This document shows positions 26,781 to 38,465 of a stretch of 64,000 nucleotides of DNA, piece by piece (within the stretch, counting starts at the first letter, position 1; every line of letters begins with the position of its first letter). The position numbers and the translations under genes were made by a program. The stretch comes from Eurosta solidaginis (lineage: Eukaryota > Arthropoda > Insecta > Diptera > Tephritidae). Location of the stretch: positions 558,001-622,000 of the forward strand of contig NW_027136909.1 in NCBI RefSeq assembly GCF_040869045.1, in the 5' to 3' direction. The notes beneath the pieces were generated by a model. It had not been told where the DNA came from. It saw only the letters and a program-made list of their open reading frames with translations, and did no database searches.

Positions 26781-28518
26781 ATTTTGTTTTTGCAGATGAT
26801 AGGTTTTTATGTGTATATTAATCCACAAGCTGACCCAAGGCTCTATCGTTAACGGTTCAATTTATACGTCAAAGTGGGTGAGGTTAACCGACTAAAAGGG
26901 ATAAGTATCCATATCTATTGAACCAAGCAAGATAGAGTCGAATTTATTTTTGCAGATGGTAGGTTTTTATGTGTACATTAATCCACAAGCTGATCCAAGG
27001 TTCTATCGCTAACGGTTCAATTTCTACGTCAAAGTGGATGGGGTTAACCGACTAAAAGGGATAAGTGTCCATATCTATTGTGGGTGGGGTTAACCGACAA
27101 AAAGGGATAAGTGTCCATATCTATTGAACCAAGCAAGATAGAATCGATTTTGTTTTTGCAGATGATAGGTTTTTATGTGTATATTAATCCACAAGCTGAC
27201 CCAAGGCTCTATCGTTAACGGTTCAATTTATACGTCAAAGTGGGTGGGGTTAACCGACTAAAAGGGATAATTATACATATCTATTGAACCAAGCAAAATA
27301 GAATCGAATTTATTTTTGCAGATGGTAGGTTTTTATGTGTACATTAATCCACAAGCTGATGAAAGGTTCTATCGCTAACGGTTCAATTTCTACGTCATAC
27401 TGGGTGGGGTTGACCGACTAAAAGGGATAAGCGTCCATATCTATTAAACCAAGCAAGATAGAACCGATTTTATTTTTGCATATGGTAGGTAGTTATGTGT
27501 ATATTAATCCACATGCTGATCTAAGCTTCTATCGTTAACGGTTCAATTTCTACGTTATAGTGGGTGGGGTTAACCGACTAAAAGGGATAATTATACATAT
27601 CTATTAAACCAAGCAAAATAGAATCGAATTTATTTTTGCAGATGGTAGGTTTTTATGTGTGTATTAATCCACAAGCTCAAACAAGGCTCTATCGTTAACG
27701 GTTCAATTTCTACGTCAAAGTGGGTGGGGTTAACCGACTAAAAGGATAAGTGTCCATATATATTGAACCAAGCAAGATAGAATCGATTTTATTCTTGCAG
27801 ATGGTAGGTTTTTATGTGTATATTAATCCACAAGCTGATCCAAGGTTCTATCGCTAACGGTTCAATTTCTACGTCAAAGTGGATGGGGTTAACCGACTAA
27901 AAGGGATAAGTGTCCATATCTATTGTGGGTGGGGTTGACCGACTAAAAGGGATAAGTGTCCATATCTATTGAACCAAGCAAAATAGAATCGAATTTATTT
28001 TTGCAGATGGTAGGTTTTTATGCGTATATTAATCCACAAGCTTACCCAAGGTTCCATCGCTAACGGTTCCATTTCTACGTCATACTGCGTGGGGTTGACC
28101 GACTAAAAGGGATAAGTGTCCATATCTATTAAACCAAGCAAGACAGAATCGAATTTATTATTGCAGATGGTAGGTTTTTATGTGTACATTAATCCACAAG
28201 CTGATGAAAGGTTCTATCGCTAACGGTTCAATTTCTACGCCAAAGTGGATGGGGTTAACCGACTAAAAGTGATAAGTGTCCATATCTATTGTGTGTGGGG
28301 TTAACCGGCAAAAAGGGATAAGTGTCCATATCTATTGAACCAAGCAAGACAGAATCGATTTTGTTTTTGCAGATGATAGGTTTTTATGTGTATATTAATC
28401 CACAAGCTGATCCAAGGCTCTATCGTTAACGGTTCAATTTATACGTCAAAGTGCGTGAGGTTAACCGACTAAAAGGGATAAGTATCCATATCTATTGAAC
28501 CAAGCAAGATAGAGTCGA

Positions 28519-28530
28519 TTTTTTTTTTTT
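28519..28530. repeat. Poly-T tract in marker monomer (first of seven)
   Basis: In this subtype the normal ttatttttgcagatgg segment is replaced by a pure T run followed by gaagctgatag, and the monomer reads tatataaacccacaagccg downstream. T runs by my count: 28519-28530 (12), 30004-30014 (11), 36609-36621 (13), 38093-38103 (11), 40790-40801 (12), 43167-43178 (12), 48352-48361 (10, then C). All lie in or at the edge of Domain III, except that the last is just inside Domain IV. Length differences between copies related by duplication point to slippage after copying, or to sequencing error in a homopolymer. Confidence 0.88.
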
Positions 28531-31500
28531 GAAGCTGATAGTGTTTTATGTGTATATAAACCCACAAGCCGATACAAGGTTCTATCGTTAACGGTTCAAT
28601 TTCTACGTCGAAGTGGATGGGGTTAACCGGCTAAAAGGGATAAGTGTCCATATCTATTGTGGGTGGGGTTAACCGACAAAAAGGGATAAGTGTCAATATC
28701 TACTGAACCAAACAAGATAGAATCGATTTTGTTTTTGCAGATGATAGTTTTTTATGTGTATATTAATCCACAAGCTGATCCAAGGTTCTATTCCTAACGG
28801 TTCAATTTATACGTCAAAGTGGGTGGGGTTAACCGACTAAAAGGGATAAGTGTCCATATCTATTGAACCAAGCAAGATAAAATCGATTTTGGTTTTGCAA
28901 ATGATAGGCTTTAATGTGTGTATTAATCCACAAGCTGATACAAGGTTCTATCGTTAACGGTTCAATTTCTACGTCAAAGTGGATGGGATTAACCGACTAA
29001 AAGGGATAAGTGTCCATATCTATTGTGGGTGGGGTTAACCGACTAAAAGGGAGCAAGATAGAATCGATTTTCTTTTTCAGATGATAGGTTTAATGTGTAT
29101 ATTAATCCACAAGCTGATACAAGGTTCTATCGTTAACGGTTCAATTTCTACGTCAAAGTGGATGGGATTAACCGACTAAAAGGGATAAGTGTCCATATCT
29201 ATTGTGGGTGGGGTTAACCGACTAAAAGGGATAAGTGTCCATATCTATTGAACCAAGCAAGATAGGATCGATTTTGTTTTTGCAGATGATAGGTTTTTAT
29301 TTGTATATTAATCCACGAGCTGATACAAGGTTCTATCGTTAAAGGTTCAATTTCTACGTCAAAGTGGATGAGATTAACCGACTAAAAGGGATAAGTGTCC
29401 ATATCTATTGAACCAAGCAAGATAGAATCGATTTTCTTTTTGCAGATGATAGGTTTTTATGTGTATATTAATCCACAACCTGATCCAAGGTTCTATCGTT
29501 AACGGTTCAATTTATACGTCGAAGTGGATGGGATTAACCGACTAAAAGGGATAAGTGTCCATATCTATTGTGGGTGGGGTTAACCGACTAAAAGGATAAG
29601 TGTCCATATATATTGAACCAAGCAAGATAGAATCGATTTTATTCTTGCAGATGGTAGGTTTTTATGTGTATATTAATCCACAAGCTGATCCAAGGTTCTA
29701 TCGCTAACGGTTCAATTTCTACGTCAAAGTGGATGGGGTTAACCGACTAAAAGGGATAAGTGTCCATATCTATTGTGGGTGGGGTTAACCGACAAAAAGG
29801 GATAAGTGTCCATATCTATTGAACCAAGCAAGATAGAATCGATTTTGTTTTTGCAGATGATAGGTTTTTATGTGTATATTAATCCACAAGCTGATCCAAG
29901 GCTCTATCGTTAACGGTTCAATTTATACGTCAAAGTGGGTGAGGTTAACCGACTAAAAGGGATAAGTATCCATATCTATTGAACCAAGCAAGATAGAGTC
30001 GAATTTTTTTTTTTGAAGCTGATAGTTTTTTATGTGTATATAAACTCACAAGCCGATACAAGGTTCTATATTTAACGGTTCAATTTCTACGTCAAAGTGG
30101 ATGGGGTTAACCGGCTAAAAGGGATAAGTGTCCATATCTATTGTGGGTGGGGTTAACCGACAAAAAGGGATAAGTGTCCATATCTACTGAACCAAACAAG
30201 ATAGAATCGATTTTGTTTTCGCAGATGATAGGTTTTTATGTGTATATTAATCCACAAGCTGATCCAAGGTTCTATTCCTAACGGTTCAATTTCTACGTCA
30301 AAGTGCTTGGGGTTAACCGACTAAAAGGGATAAGTGTCCATATCTATTGAACCAAGCAAGATAGAATCGATTTTATTTTTGCAGATGGTAGGTATTTATG
30401 TGTATATTAATCCACAAGCTGACCTAAGCTTCTATCGTTAACAGTTCAATTTCTACGTTATAGTGGGTGGGGTTAACCAACTAAAAGGGATAATTATACA
30501 TATCTATTGAACCAAGCAAAATAGAATCGAATTTATTTTTGCAGATGGTAGGTTTTTATGTGTACATTAATCCACAAGCTGATGAAAGGTTCTATCGCTA
30601 ACGGTTCAATTTCTACGTCATACTGGGTGGGGTTGACCGACTAAAAGGGATAAGCGTCCATATCTATTGAACCAAGCAAGATAGAACCGATTTTATTTTT
30701 GCATATGGTAGGTAGTTATGTGTATATTAATCCACATGCTGATCTAAGCTTCTATCGTTAACGGTTCTATTTCTACGTTATAGTGGGTGGGGTTAACCGA
30801 CTAAAAGGGATAATTTTACATATCTATTAAACCAAGCAAAATAGAATCGAATTTATTTTTGCAGATGGTAGGTTTTTATGTGTGTATTAATCCACAAGCT
30901 CATACAAGGCTCTATCGTTAACGGTTCAATTTATACGTCAAAGTGGGTGGGGTTAACCGACTAAAAGGGATAAGTGTCCATATATATTGAACCAAGCAAG
31001 ATAGAATCGATTTTATTCTTGCAGATGGTAGGTTTTTATGTGTATATTAATCCACAAGCTGATCCAAGGTTCTATCGCTAACGGTTCAATTTCTACGTCA
31101 AAGTGGATGGGGTTAACCGACTAAAAGGGATAAGTGTCCATATCTATTGTGGGTGGGGTTGACCGACTAAAAGGGATAAGTGTCCATATCTATTGAACCA
31201 AGCAAAATAGAATCGAATTTATTTTTGCAGATGGTAGGTTTTTATGTGTATATTAATCCACAAGCTGATCCAAGGCTCTATCGTTAACGGTTCAATTTCT
31301 ACGTTATAGTGGGTGGGGTTAACCTACTAAAAGGGATAATTATACATATCTATTGAACCAAGAAAAATAGAATCGAATTTATTTTTGCAGATGGTAGGTT
31401 TTTATGTGTGCATTAATCCACAAGCTGATGAAAGGTTCTATCGCTAACGGTTCAATTTCTACGTCATACTGGGTGGGGTTAACCGACTAAAAGGGAAAAG

Positions 31501-32119
31501 TGTCCATATCTATTGAACCAAGCAAGATAGAATCGATTTTATTTTTGCAGATGGTAGGTTTTTATGTGTATATTAATCCACAAGCTGATGCAAGGTTCTA
31601 TCGTTAATGGTTCAATTTCTACGTCAAAGTGGATGGGGTTAACTGACTAAAAGGGATAAGTGTCCATATCTATTGTGGGTGGGGTTAACCGACTAAAAGG
31701 GATAAGTGTCCATATCTATTGAACCAAGCAAGATAGAATCGATTTTGTTTTTGCAGATGATAGGTTTTTATGTGTGTATTAATCCACAACCTGATCCAAG
31801 GTTCTATCGTTAACGGTTCAATTTATACGTCAAAGTGGATGGGGTTAACCGGCTAAAAGGGATAAGTGTCCATATCTATTGTGGGTGGGGTTAACCGACA
31901 AAAAGGGATAAGTGTCCATATCTACTGAACCAAACAAGATAGAATCGATTTTGTTTTTGCAGATGATAGGTTTTTATGTGTATATTAATCCACAAGCTGA
32001 TCCAAGGTTCTATTCCTAACGGTTCAATTTCTACGTCAAAGTGCTTGGGGTTAACCGACTAAAAGGGATAAGTGTCCATATCTATTAAACCAAACAAGAT
32101 AGAATCGATTTTATTTTTG

Positions 32120-34289
32120 CAGATGGTAGGTATTTATGTGTATATTAATCCACAAGCTGATCTAAGCTTCTATCGTTAACAGTTCAATTTCTACGTTATA
32201 GTGGGTGGGGTTAACCGACTAAAAGGGATAATTATACATATCTATTGAACCAAGAAAAATAGAATCGAATTTATTTTTGCAGATGGTAGGTTTTTATGTG
32301 TGCATTAATCCACAAGCTGATGAAAGGTTCTATCGCTAACGGTTCAATTTCTACGTCATACTGGGTGGGGTTAACCGACTAAAAGGGAAAAGTGTCCATA
32401 TCTATTGAACCAAGCAAGATAGAATCGATTTTATTTTTGCAGATGGTAGGTTTTTATGTGTATATTAATCCACAAGCTGATGCAAGGTTCTATCGTTAAT
32501 GGTTCAATTTCTACGTCAAAGTGGATGGGGTTAACTGACTAAAAGGGATAAGTGTCCATATCTATTGTGGGTGGGGTTAACCGACTAAAAGGGATAAGTG
32601 TCCATATCTATTGAACCAAGCAAGATAGAATCGATTTTGTTTTTGCAGATGATAGGTTTTTATGTGTGTATTAATCCACAACCTGATCCAAGGTTCTATC
32701 GTTAACGGTTCAATTTATACCTCAAAGTGGGTGGGGTTAACCGACTAAAAGGGATAAGTGTCCATATCTATTGAACCAAGCAAGATAAAATCGATTTTGG
32801 TTTTGCAAATGATAGGCTTTAATGTGTGTATTAATCCACAAGCTGATACAAGGTTCTATCGTTAACGGTTCAATTTCTACGTCAAAGTGGATGGGATTAA
32901 CCGACTAAAAGGGATAAGTGTCCATATCTATTGTGGGTGGGGTTAACCGACTAAAAGGGAGCAAGATAGAATCGATTTTCTTTTTGCAGATGATAGGTTT
33001 TATGTGTATATTAATCCACAAGCTGATACAAGGTTCTATCGTTAACGGTTCAATTTCTACGTCAAAGTGGATGGAATTAACCGACTAAAAGGGATAAGTG
33101 TCCATATCTATTGTGGGTGGGGTTAACCGACTAAAAGGGATAAGTGTCCATATCTATTGAACCAAGCAAGATAGAATCGATTTTGTTTTTGCAGATGATA
33201 GGTTTTTATTTGTATATTAATCCACGAGCTGATACAAGGTTCTATCGTTAAAGGTTCAATTTCTACGTCAAAGTGGATGGGATTAACCGACTAAAAGGGA
33301 TAAGTGTCCATATCTATTGAACCATGCAAGATAGAATCGATTTTCTTTTTGCAGATGATAGGTTTTTATGTGTATATTAATCCACAACCTGATCTAAGGT
33401 TCTATCGTTAACGGTTCAATTTATACGTCAAAGTGGATGGGATTAACCGACTAAAAGGGATAAGTGTCAATATCTATTGTGGGTGGGGTTAACCGGCAAA
33501 AAGGGATAAGTGTCCATATCTATTGAACCAAGCAAGATAGAATCGATTTTCTTTTTGCAGATGATAGGTTTTTATGTGTATATTAATCCACAACCTGATC
33601 TAAGGTTCTATCGTTAACGGTTCAATTTATACGTCAAAGTGGATGGGGTTAACCGACTAAAAGGGATAAGTGTCCATATCTACTGAACCAAACAAGATAG
33701 AATCGATTTTGTTTTTGCAGATGATAGTTTTTTATGTGTATATTAATCCACAAGCTGATCCAAGGTTCTATCGCCAACGGTTCAATTTCTACGTCAAAGT
33801 GGATGGGGTTAACCGACTAAAAGGGATAAGTGTCCATATCTATTGTGGGTGGGGTTGACCGACTAAAAGGGATAAGTGTCCATATCTATTGAACCAAGCA
33901 AAATAGAATCGAATTTATTTTTGCAGATGGTAGGTTTTTATGTGTATATTAATCCACAAGCTTACCCAAGGTTCCATCGCTAACGTTTCCATTTCTACGT
34001 CATACTGCGTGGGGTTGACCGACTAAAAGGGATAAGTGTCCATATCTATTGAACCAAGCAAGACAGAATCGAATTTATTTTTGCAGATGGTAGGTTTTTA
34101 TGTGTACATTAATCCACAAGCTGATGAAAGGTTCTATCGCTAACGGTTCAATTTCTACGCCAAAGTGGATGGGGTTAACCGACTAAAAGTGATAAGTGTC
34201 CATATCTATTGTGGGTGGGGTTAACCGGCAAAAAGGGATAAGTGTCCATATCTATTGAACCAAGCAAGATAGAATCGATTTTGTTTTTG
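32120..34289. repeat. 2,170-bp tandem duplication, copy 1
   Basis: The run from the ggtaggtatttatg monomer through aagggaaaagtgtcc, ttaactgac, gagcaag (32,959), gcttaccc (33,961) and back to the next ggtaggtatttatg is repeated immediately downstream with a constant shift of 2,170 bp. Private changes are few, for example ccatgcaag near 33,324. Confidence 0.88.
32940..33073. repeat. 25-bp internal deletion monomer (gggagcaag), example
   Basis: Positions 21-45 of the monomer are missing, so aaaaggg joins directly to agcaagatag. I find gagcaag at 29051, 32959, 35129, 37142, 39310, 41322, 43699, 47604 and 51468. Two main flavours exist: ctttttgcag (32959, 35129, 39310, 47604) and ctttttcag (29051, 37142, 41322, 43699). 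The copy at 51,468 has ttatttttgcag and may be a recombinant. In nearly every case a 46-bp unit lies directly before and after it. Confidence 0.9.
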
Positions 34290-37200
34290 CAGATGGTAGG
34301 TATTTATGTGTATATTAATCCACAAGCTGATCTAAGCTTCTATCGTTAACAGTTCAATTTCTACGTTATAGTGGGTGGGGTTAACCGACTAAAAGGGATA
34401 ATTATACATATCTATTGAACCAAGAAAAATAGAATGGAATTTATTTTTGCAGATGGTAGGTTTTTATGTGTGCATTAATCCACAAGCTGATGAAAGGTTC
34501 TATCGCTAACGGTTCAATTTCTACGTCATACTGGGTGGGGTTAACCGACTAAAAGGGAAAAGTGTCCATATCTATTGAACCAAGCAAGATAGAATCGATT
34601 TTATTTTTGCAGATGGTAGGTTTTTATGTGTATATTAATCCACAAGCTGATGCAAGGTTCTATCGTTAATGGTTCAATTTCTACGTCAAAGTGGATGGGG
34701 TTAACTGACTAAAAGGGATAAGTGTCCATATCTATTGTGGGTGGGGTTAACCGACTAAAAGGGATAAGTGTCCATATCTATTGAACCAAGCAAGATAGAA
34801 TCGATTTTGTTTTTGCAGATGATAGGTTTTTATGTGTGTATTAATCCACAACCTGATCCAAGGTTCTATCGTTAACGGTTCAATTTATACCTCAAAGTGG
34901 GTGGGGTTAACCGACTAAAAGGGATAAGTGTCCATATCTATTGAACCAAGCAAGATAAAATCGATTTTGGTTTTGCAAATTATAGGCTTTAATGTGTGTA
35001 TTAATCCACAAGCTGATACAAGGTTCTATCGTTAACGGTTCAATTTCTACGTCAAAGTGGATGGGATTAACCGACTAAAAGGGATAAGTGTCCATATCTA
35101 TTGTGGGTGGGGTTAACCGACTAAAAGGGAGCAAGATAGAATCGATTTTCTTTTTGCAGATGATAGGTTTTATGTGTATATTAATCCACAAGCTGATACA
35201 AGGTTCTATCGTTAACGGTTCAATTTCTACGTCAAAGTGGATGGAATTAACCGACTAAAAGGGATAAGTGTCCATATCTATTGTGGGTGGGGTTAACCGA
35301 CTAAAAGGGATAAGTGTCCATATCTATTGAACCAAGCAAGATAGAATCGATTTTGTTTTTGCAGATGATAGGTTTTTATTTGTATATTAATCCACGAGCT
35401 GATACAAGGTTCTATCGTTAAAGGTTCAATTTCTACGTCAAAGTGGATGGGATTAACCGACTAAAAGGGATAAGTGTCCATATCTATTGAACCAAGCAAG
35501 ATAGAATCGATTTTCCTTTTGCAGATGATAGGTTTTTATGTGTATATTAATCCACAACCTGATCTAAGGTTCTATCGTTAACGGTTCAATTTATACGTCA
35601 AAGTGGATGGGATTAACCGACTAAAAGGGATAAGTGTCAATATCTATTGTGGGTGGGGTTAACCGGCAAAAAGGGATAAGTGTCCATATCTATTGAACCA
35701 AGCAAGATAGAATCGATTTTCTTTTTGCAGATGATAGGTTTTTATGTGTATATTAATCCACAACCTGATCTAAGGTTCTATCGTTAACGGTTCAATTTAT
35801 ACGTCAAAGTGGATGGGGTTAACCGACTAAAAGGGATAAGTGTCCATATCTACTGAACCAAACAAGATAGAATCGATTTTGTTTTTGCAGATGATAGTTT
35901 TTTATGTGTATATTAATCCACAAGCTGATCCAAGGTTCTATCGCCAACGGTTCAATTTCTACGTCAAAGTGGATGGGGTTAACCGACTAAAAGGGATAAG
36001 TGTCCATATCTATTGTGGGTGGGGTTGACCGACTAAAAGGGATAAGTGTCCATATCTATTGAACCAAGCAAAATAGAATCGAATTTATTTTTGCAGATGG
36101 TAGGTTTTTATGTGTATATTAATCCACAAGCTTACCCAAGGTTCCATCGCTAACGTTTCCATTTCTACGTCATACTGCGTGGGGTTGACCGACTAAAAGG
36201 GATAAGTGTCCATATCTATTGAACCAAGCAAGACAGAATCGAATTTATTTTTGCAGATGGTAGGTTTTTATGTGTACATTAATCCACAAGCTGATGAAAG
36301 GTTCTATCGCTAACGGTTCAATTTCTACGCCAAAGTGGATGGGGTTAACCGACTAAAAGTGATAAGTGTCCATATCTATTGTGGGTGGGGTTAACCGGCA
36401 AAAAGGGATAAGTGTCCATATCTATTGAACCAAGCAAGATAGAATCGATTTTGTTTTTGCAGATGATAGGTTTTTATGTGTATATTAATCCACAAGCTGA
36501 TCCAAGGCTCTATCGTTAACGGTTCAATTTATACGTCAAAGTGCGTGAGGTTAACCGACTAAAAGGGATAAGTATCCATATCTATTGAACCAAGCAAGAT
36601 AGAGTCGATTTTTTTTTTTTTGAAGCTGATAGTGTTTTATGTGTATATAAACCCACAAGCCGATACAAGGTTCTATCGTTAACGGTTCAATTTCTACGTC
36701 GAAGTGGATGGGGTTAACCGGCTAAAAGGGATAAGTGACCATATCTATTGTGGGTGGGGTTAACCGACAAAAAGGGATAAGTGTCCATATCTACTGAACC
36801 AAACAAGATAGAATCGATTTTGTTTTTGCAGATGATAGTTTTTTATGTGTATATTAATCCACAAGCTGATCCAAGGTTCTATTCCTAACGGTTCAATTTA
36901 TACGTCAAAGTGGGTGGGGTTAACCGACTAAAAGGGATAAGTGTCCATATCTATTGAACCAAGCAAGATAAAATCGATTTTGGTTTTGCAAATGATAGGC
37001 TTTAATGTGTGTATTAATCCACAAGCTGATACAAGGTTCTATCGTTAACGGTTCAATTTCTACGTCAAAGTGGATGGGATTAACCGACTAAAAGGGATAA
37101 GTGTCCATATCTATTGTGGGTGGGGTTAACCGACTAAAAGGGAGCAAGATAGAATCGATTTTCTTTTTCAGATGATAGGTTTTATGTGTATATTAATCCA

Positions 37201-37670
37201 CAAGCTGATACAAGGTTCTATCGTTAACGGTTCAATTTCTACGTCAAAGTGGATGGGATTAACCGACTAAAAGGGATAAGTGTCCATATCTATTGTGGGT
37301 GGGGTTAACCGACTAAAAGGGATAAGTGTCCATATCTATTGAACCAAGCAAGATAGAATCGATTTTGTTTTTGCAGATGATAGGTTTTTATTTGTATATT
37401 AATCCACGAGCTGATACAAGGTTCTATCGTTAAAGGTTCAATTTCTACGTCAAAGTGGATGAGATTAACCGACTAAAAGGGATAAGTGTCCATATCTATT
37501 GAACCAAGCAAGATAGAATCTTTTTTCTTTTTGCAGATGATAGGTTTTTATGTGTATATTAATCCACAACCTGATCCAAGGTTCTATCGTTAACGGTTCA
37601 ATTTATACGTCAAAGTGGATGGGATTAACCGACTAAAAGGGATAAGTGTCCATATCTATTGTGGGTGGGG
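34285..37670. repeat. 4,181-bp-offset duplication, copy 1
   Basis: This block recurs at about 38,466-41,850. Anchors: ttaactgac (short unit 34,698 to 38,879), gagcaag (35,129 to 39,310; 37,142 to 41,322), gcttaccc (36,131 to 40,312) and poly-T (36,609 to 40,790). The insert of about 0.8 kb between the copies (37,671-38,465) is itself an 8,091-bp-offset copy of 29,580-30,374. Confidence 0.86.
34290..36459. repeat. 2,170-bp tandem duplication, copy 2
   Basis: Second copy, with markers at 35,129 (gagcaag) and 36,131 (gcttaccc). It differs by changes such as tttccttttgcag near 35,514 and gcaaattatagg near 34,976. Two identical 62-codon frames at 33,670-33,858 and 35,840-36,028 are by-products of this duplication: both carry tatcgccaacgg, which removes a stop seen in most monomers. 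Confidence 0.88.
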
Positions 37671-38465
37671 TTAACCGACTAAAAGGATAAGTGTCCATAT
37701 ATATTGAACCAAGCAAGATAGAATCGATTTTATTCTTGCAGATGGTAGGTTTTTATGTGTATATTAATCCACAAGCTGATCCAAGGTTCTATCGCTAACG
37801 GTTCAATTTCTACGTCAAAGTGGATGGGGTTAACCGACTAAAAGGGATAAGTGTCCATATCTATTGTGGGTGGGGTTAACCGACAAAAAGGGATAAGTGT
37901 CCATATCTATTGAACCAAGCAAGATAGAATCGATTTTGTTTTTGCAGATGATAGGTTTTTATGTGTATATTAATCCACAAGCTGATCCAAGGCTCTATCG
38001 TAACGGTTCAATTTATACGTCAAAGTGGGTGAGGTTAACCGACTAAAAGGGATAAGTATCCATATCTATTGAACCAAGCAAGATAGAGTCGATTTTTTTT
38101 TTTGAAGCTCATAGTTTTTTATGTGTATATAAACCCACAAGCCGATACAAGGTTCTATCGTTAACGGTTCAATTTCTACGTCAAAGTGGATGGGGTTAAC
38201 CGGCTAAAAGGGATAAGTGTCCATATCTATTGTGGGTGGGGTTAACCGACAAAAAGGGATAAGTGTCCATATCTACTGAACCAAACAAGATAGAATCGAT
38301 TTTGTTTTCGCAGATGATAGGTTTTTATGTGTATATTAATCCACAAGCTGATCCAAGGTTCTATTCCTAACGGTTCAATTTCTACGTCAAAGTGCTTGGG
38401 GTTAACCGACTAAAAGGGATAAGTGTCCATATCTATTAAACCAAACAAGATAGAATCGATTTTAT

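Larger units (their letters stand above)
18691..27800. repeat. Domain II: aattatacatatc monomers and first 46-bp units
   Basis: Full-length monomers are mixed with a new subtype carrying gggataattatacatatc and caagcaaaatag with gaatttattttt. That subtype is first seen at about 18,697. The 46-bp short unit first appears at 19,475. Other recurrent variants are gggtgtagttgaccg, ccatatatattg with a one-base aaaggataag deletion, and catatggtaggtagttatg. No coding feature is seen; a 62-codon frame at 24,688 is repeat translation. Confidence 0.88.
19475..27931. repeat. 46-bp short satellite units of Domain II
   Basis: Each unit is monomer positions 1-40 joined directly to 155-160, that is a 114-bp internal deletion giving ctattgtgggtg. 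Starts: 19475, 20160, 21647, 22173, 23498, 24824, 25350, 26675, 27041, 27886. Units at 21,647 and 24,824 end tgggcg instead of tgggtg and are duplicates of one another. The unit nearly always follows a full monomer ending gtggatg and is often followed by one starting gggttaaccgacaaaaaggg, so it travels linked to specific neighbours. Confidence 0.93.
27800..33485. repeat. 14,648-bp-offset duplication, left copy
   Basis: The block matches 42,448-48,130 at an offset of 14,645-14,648 bp. Anchors are cttaccc (28,041 to 42,689), poly-T (28,519 to 43,167), gagcaag (29,051 to 43,699 and 32,959 to 47,604). The left edge lies where ttattcttgcagatgg here differs from gtttttgcagatgatag in the partner; the right edge where ttaaccggcaaaaaggg here differs from ttaaccgactaaaaggg. 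Part of it (about 27,800-30,350) is also present at +8,091. Confidence 0.87.

Noticed and set aside
24688..36028. Three plus-strand 62-codon frames (24,688; 33,670; 35,840)
   Set aside because: They need chance loss of a common stop (tatcgtttacgg or tatcgccaacgg). Two of them are identical because of the 2,170-bp duplication. They are repeat translations.
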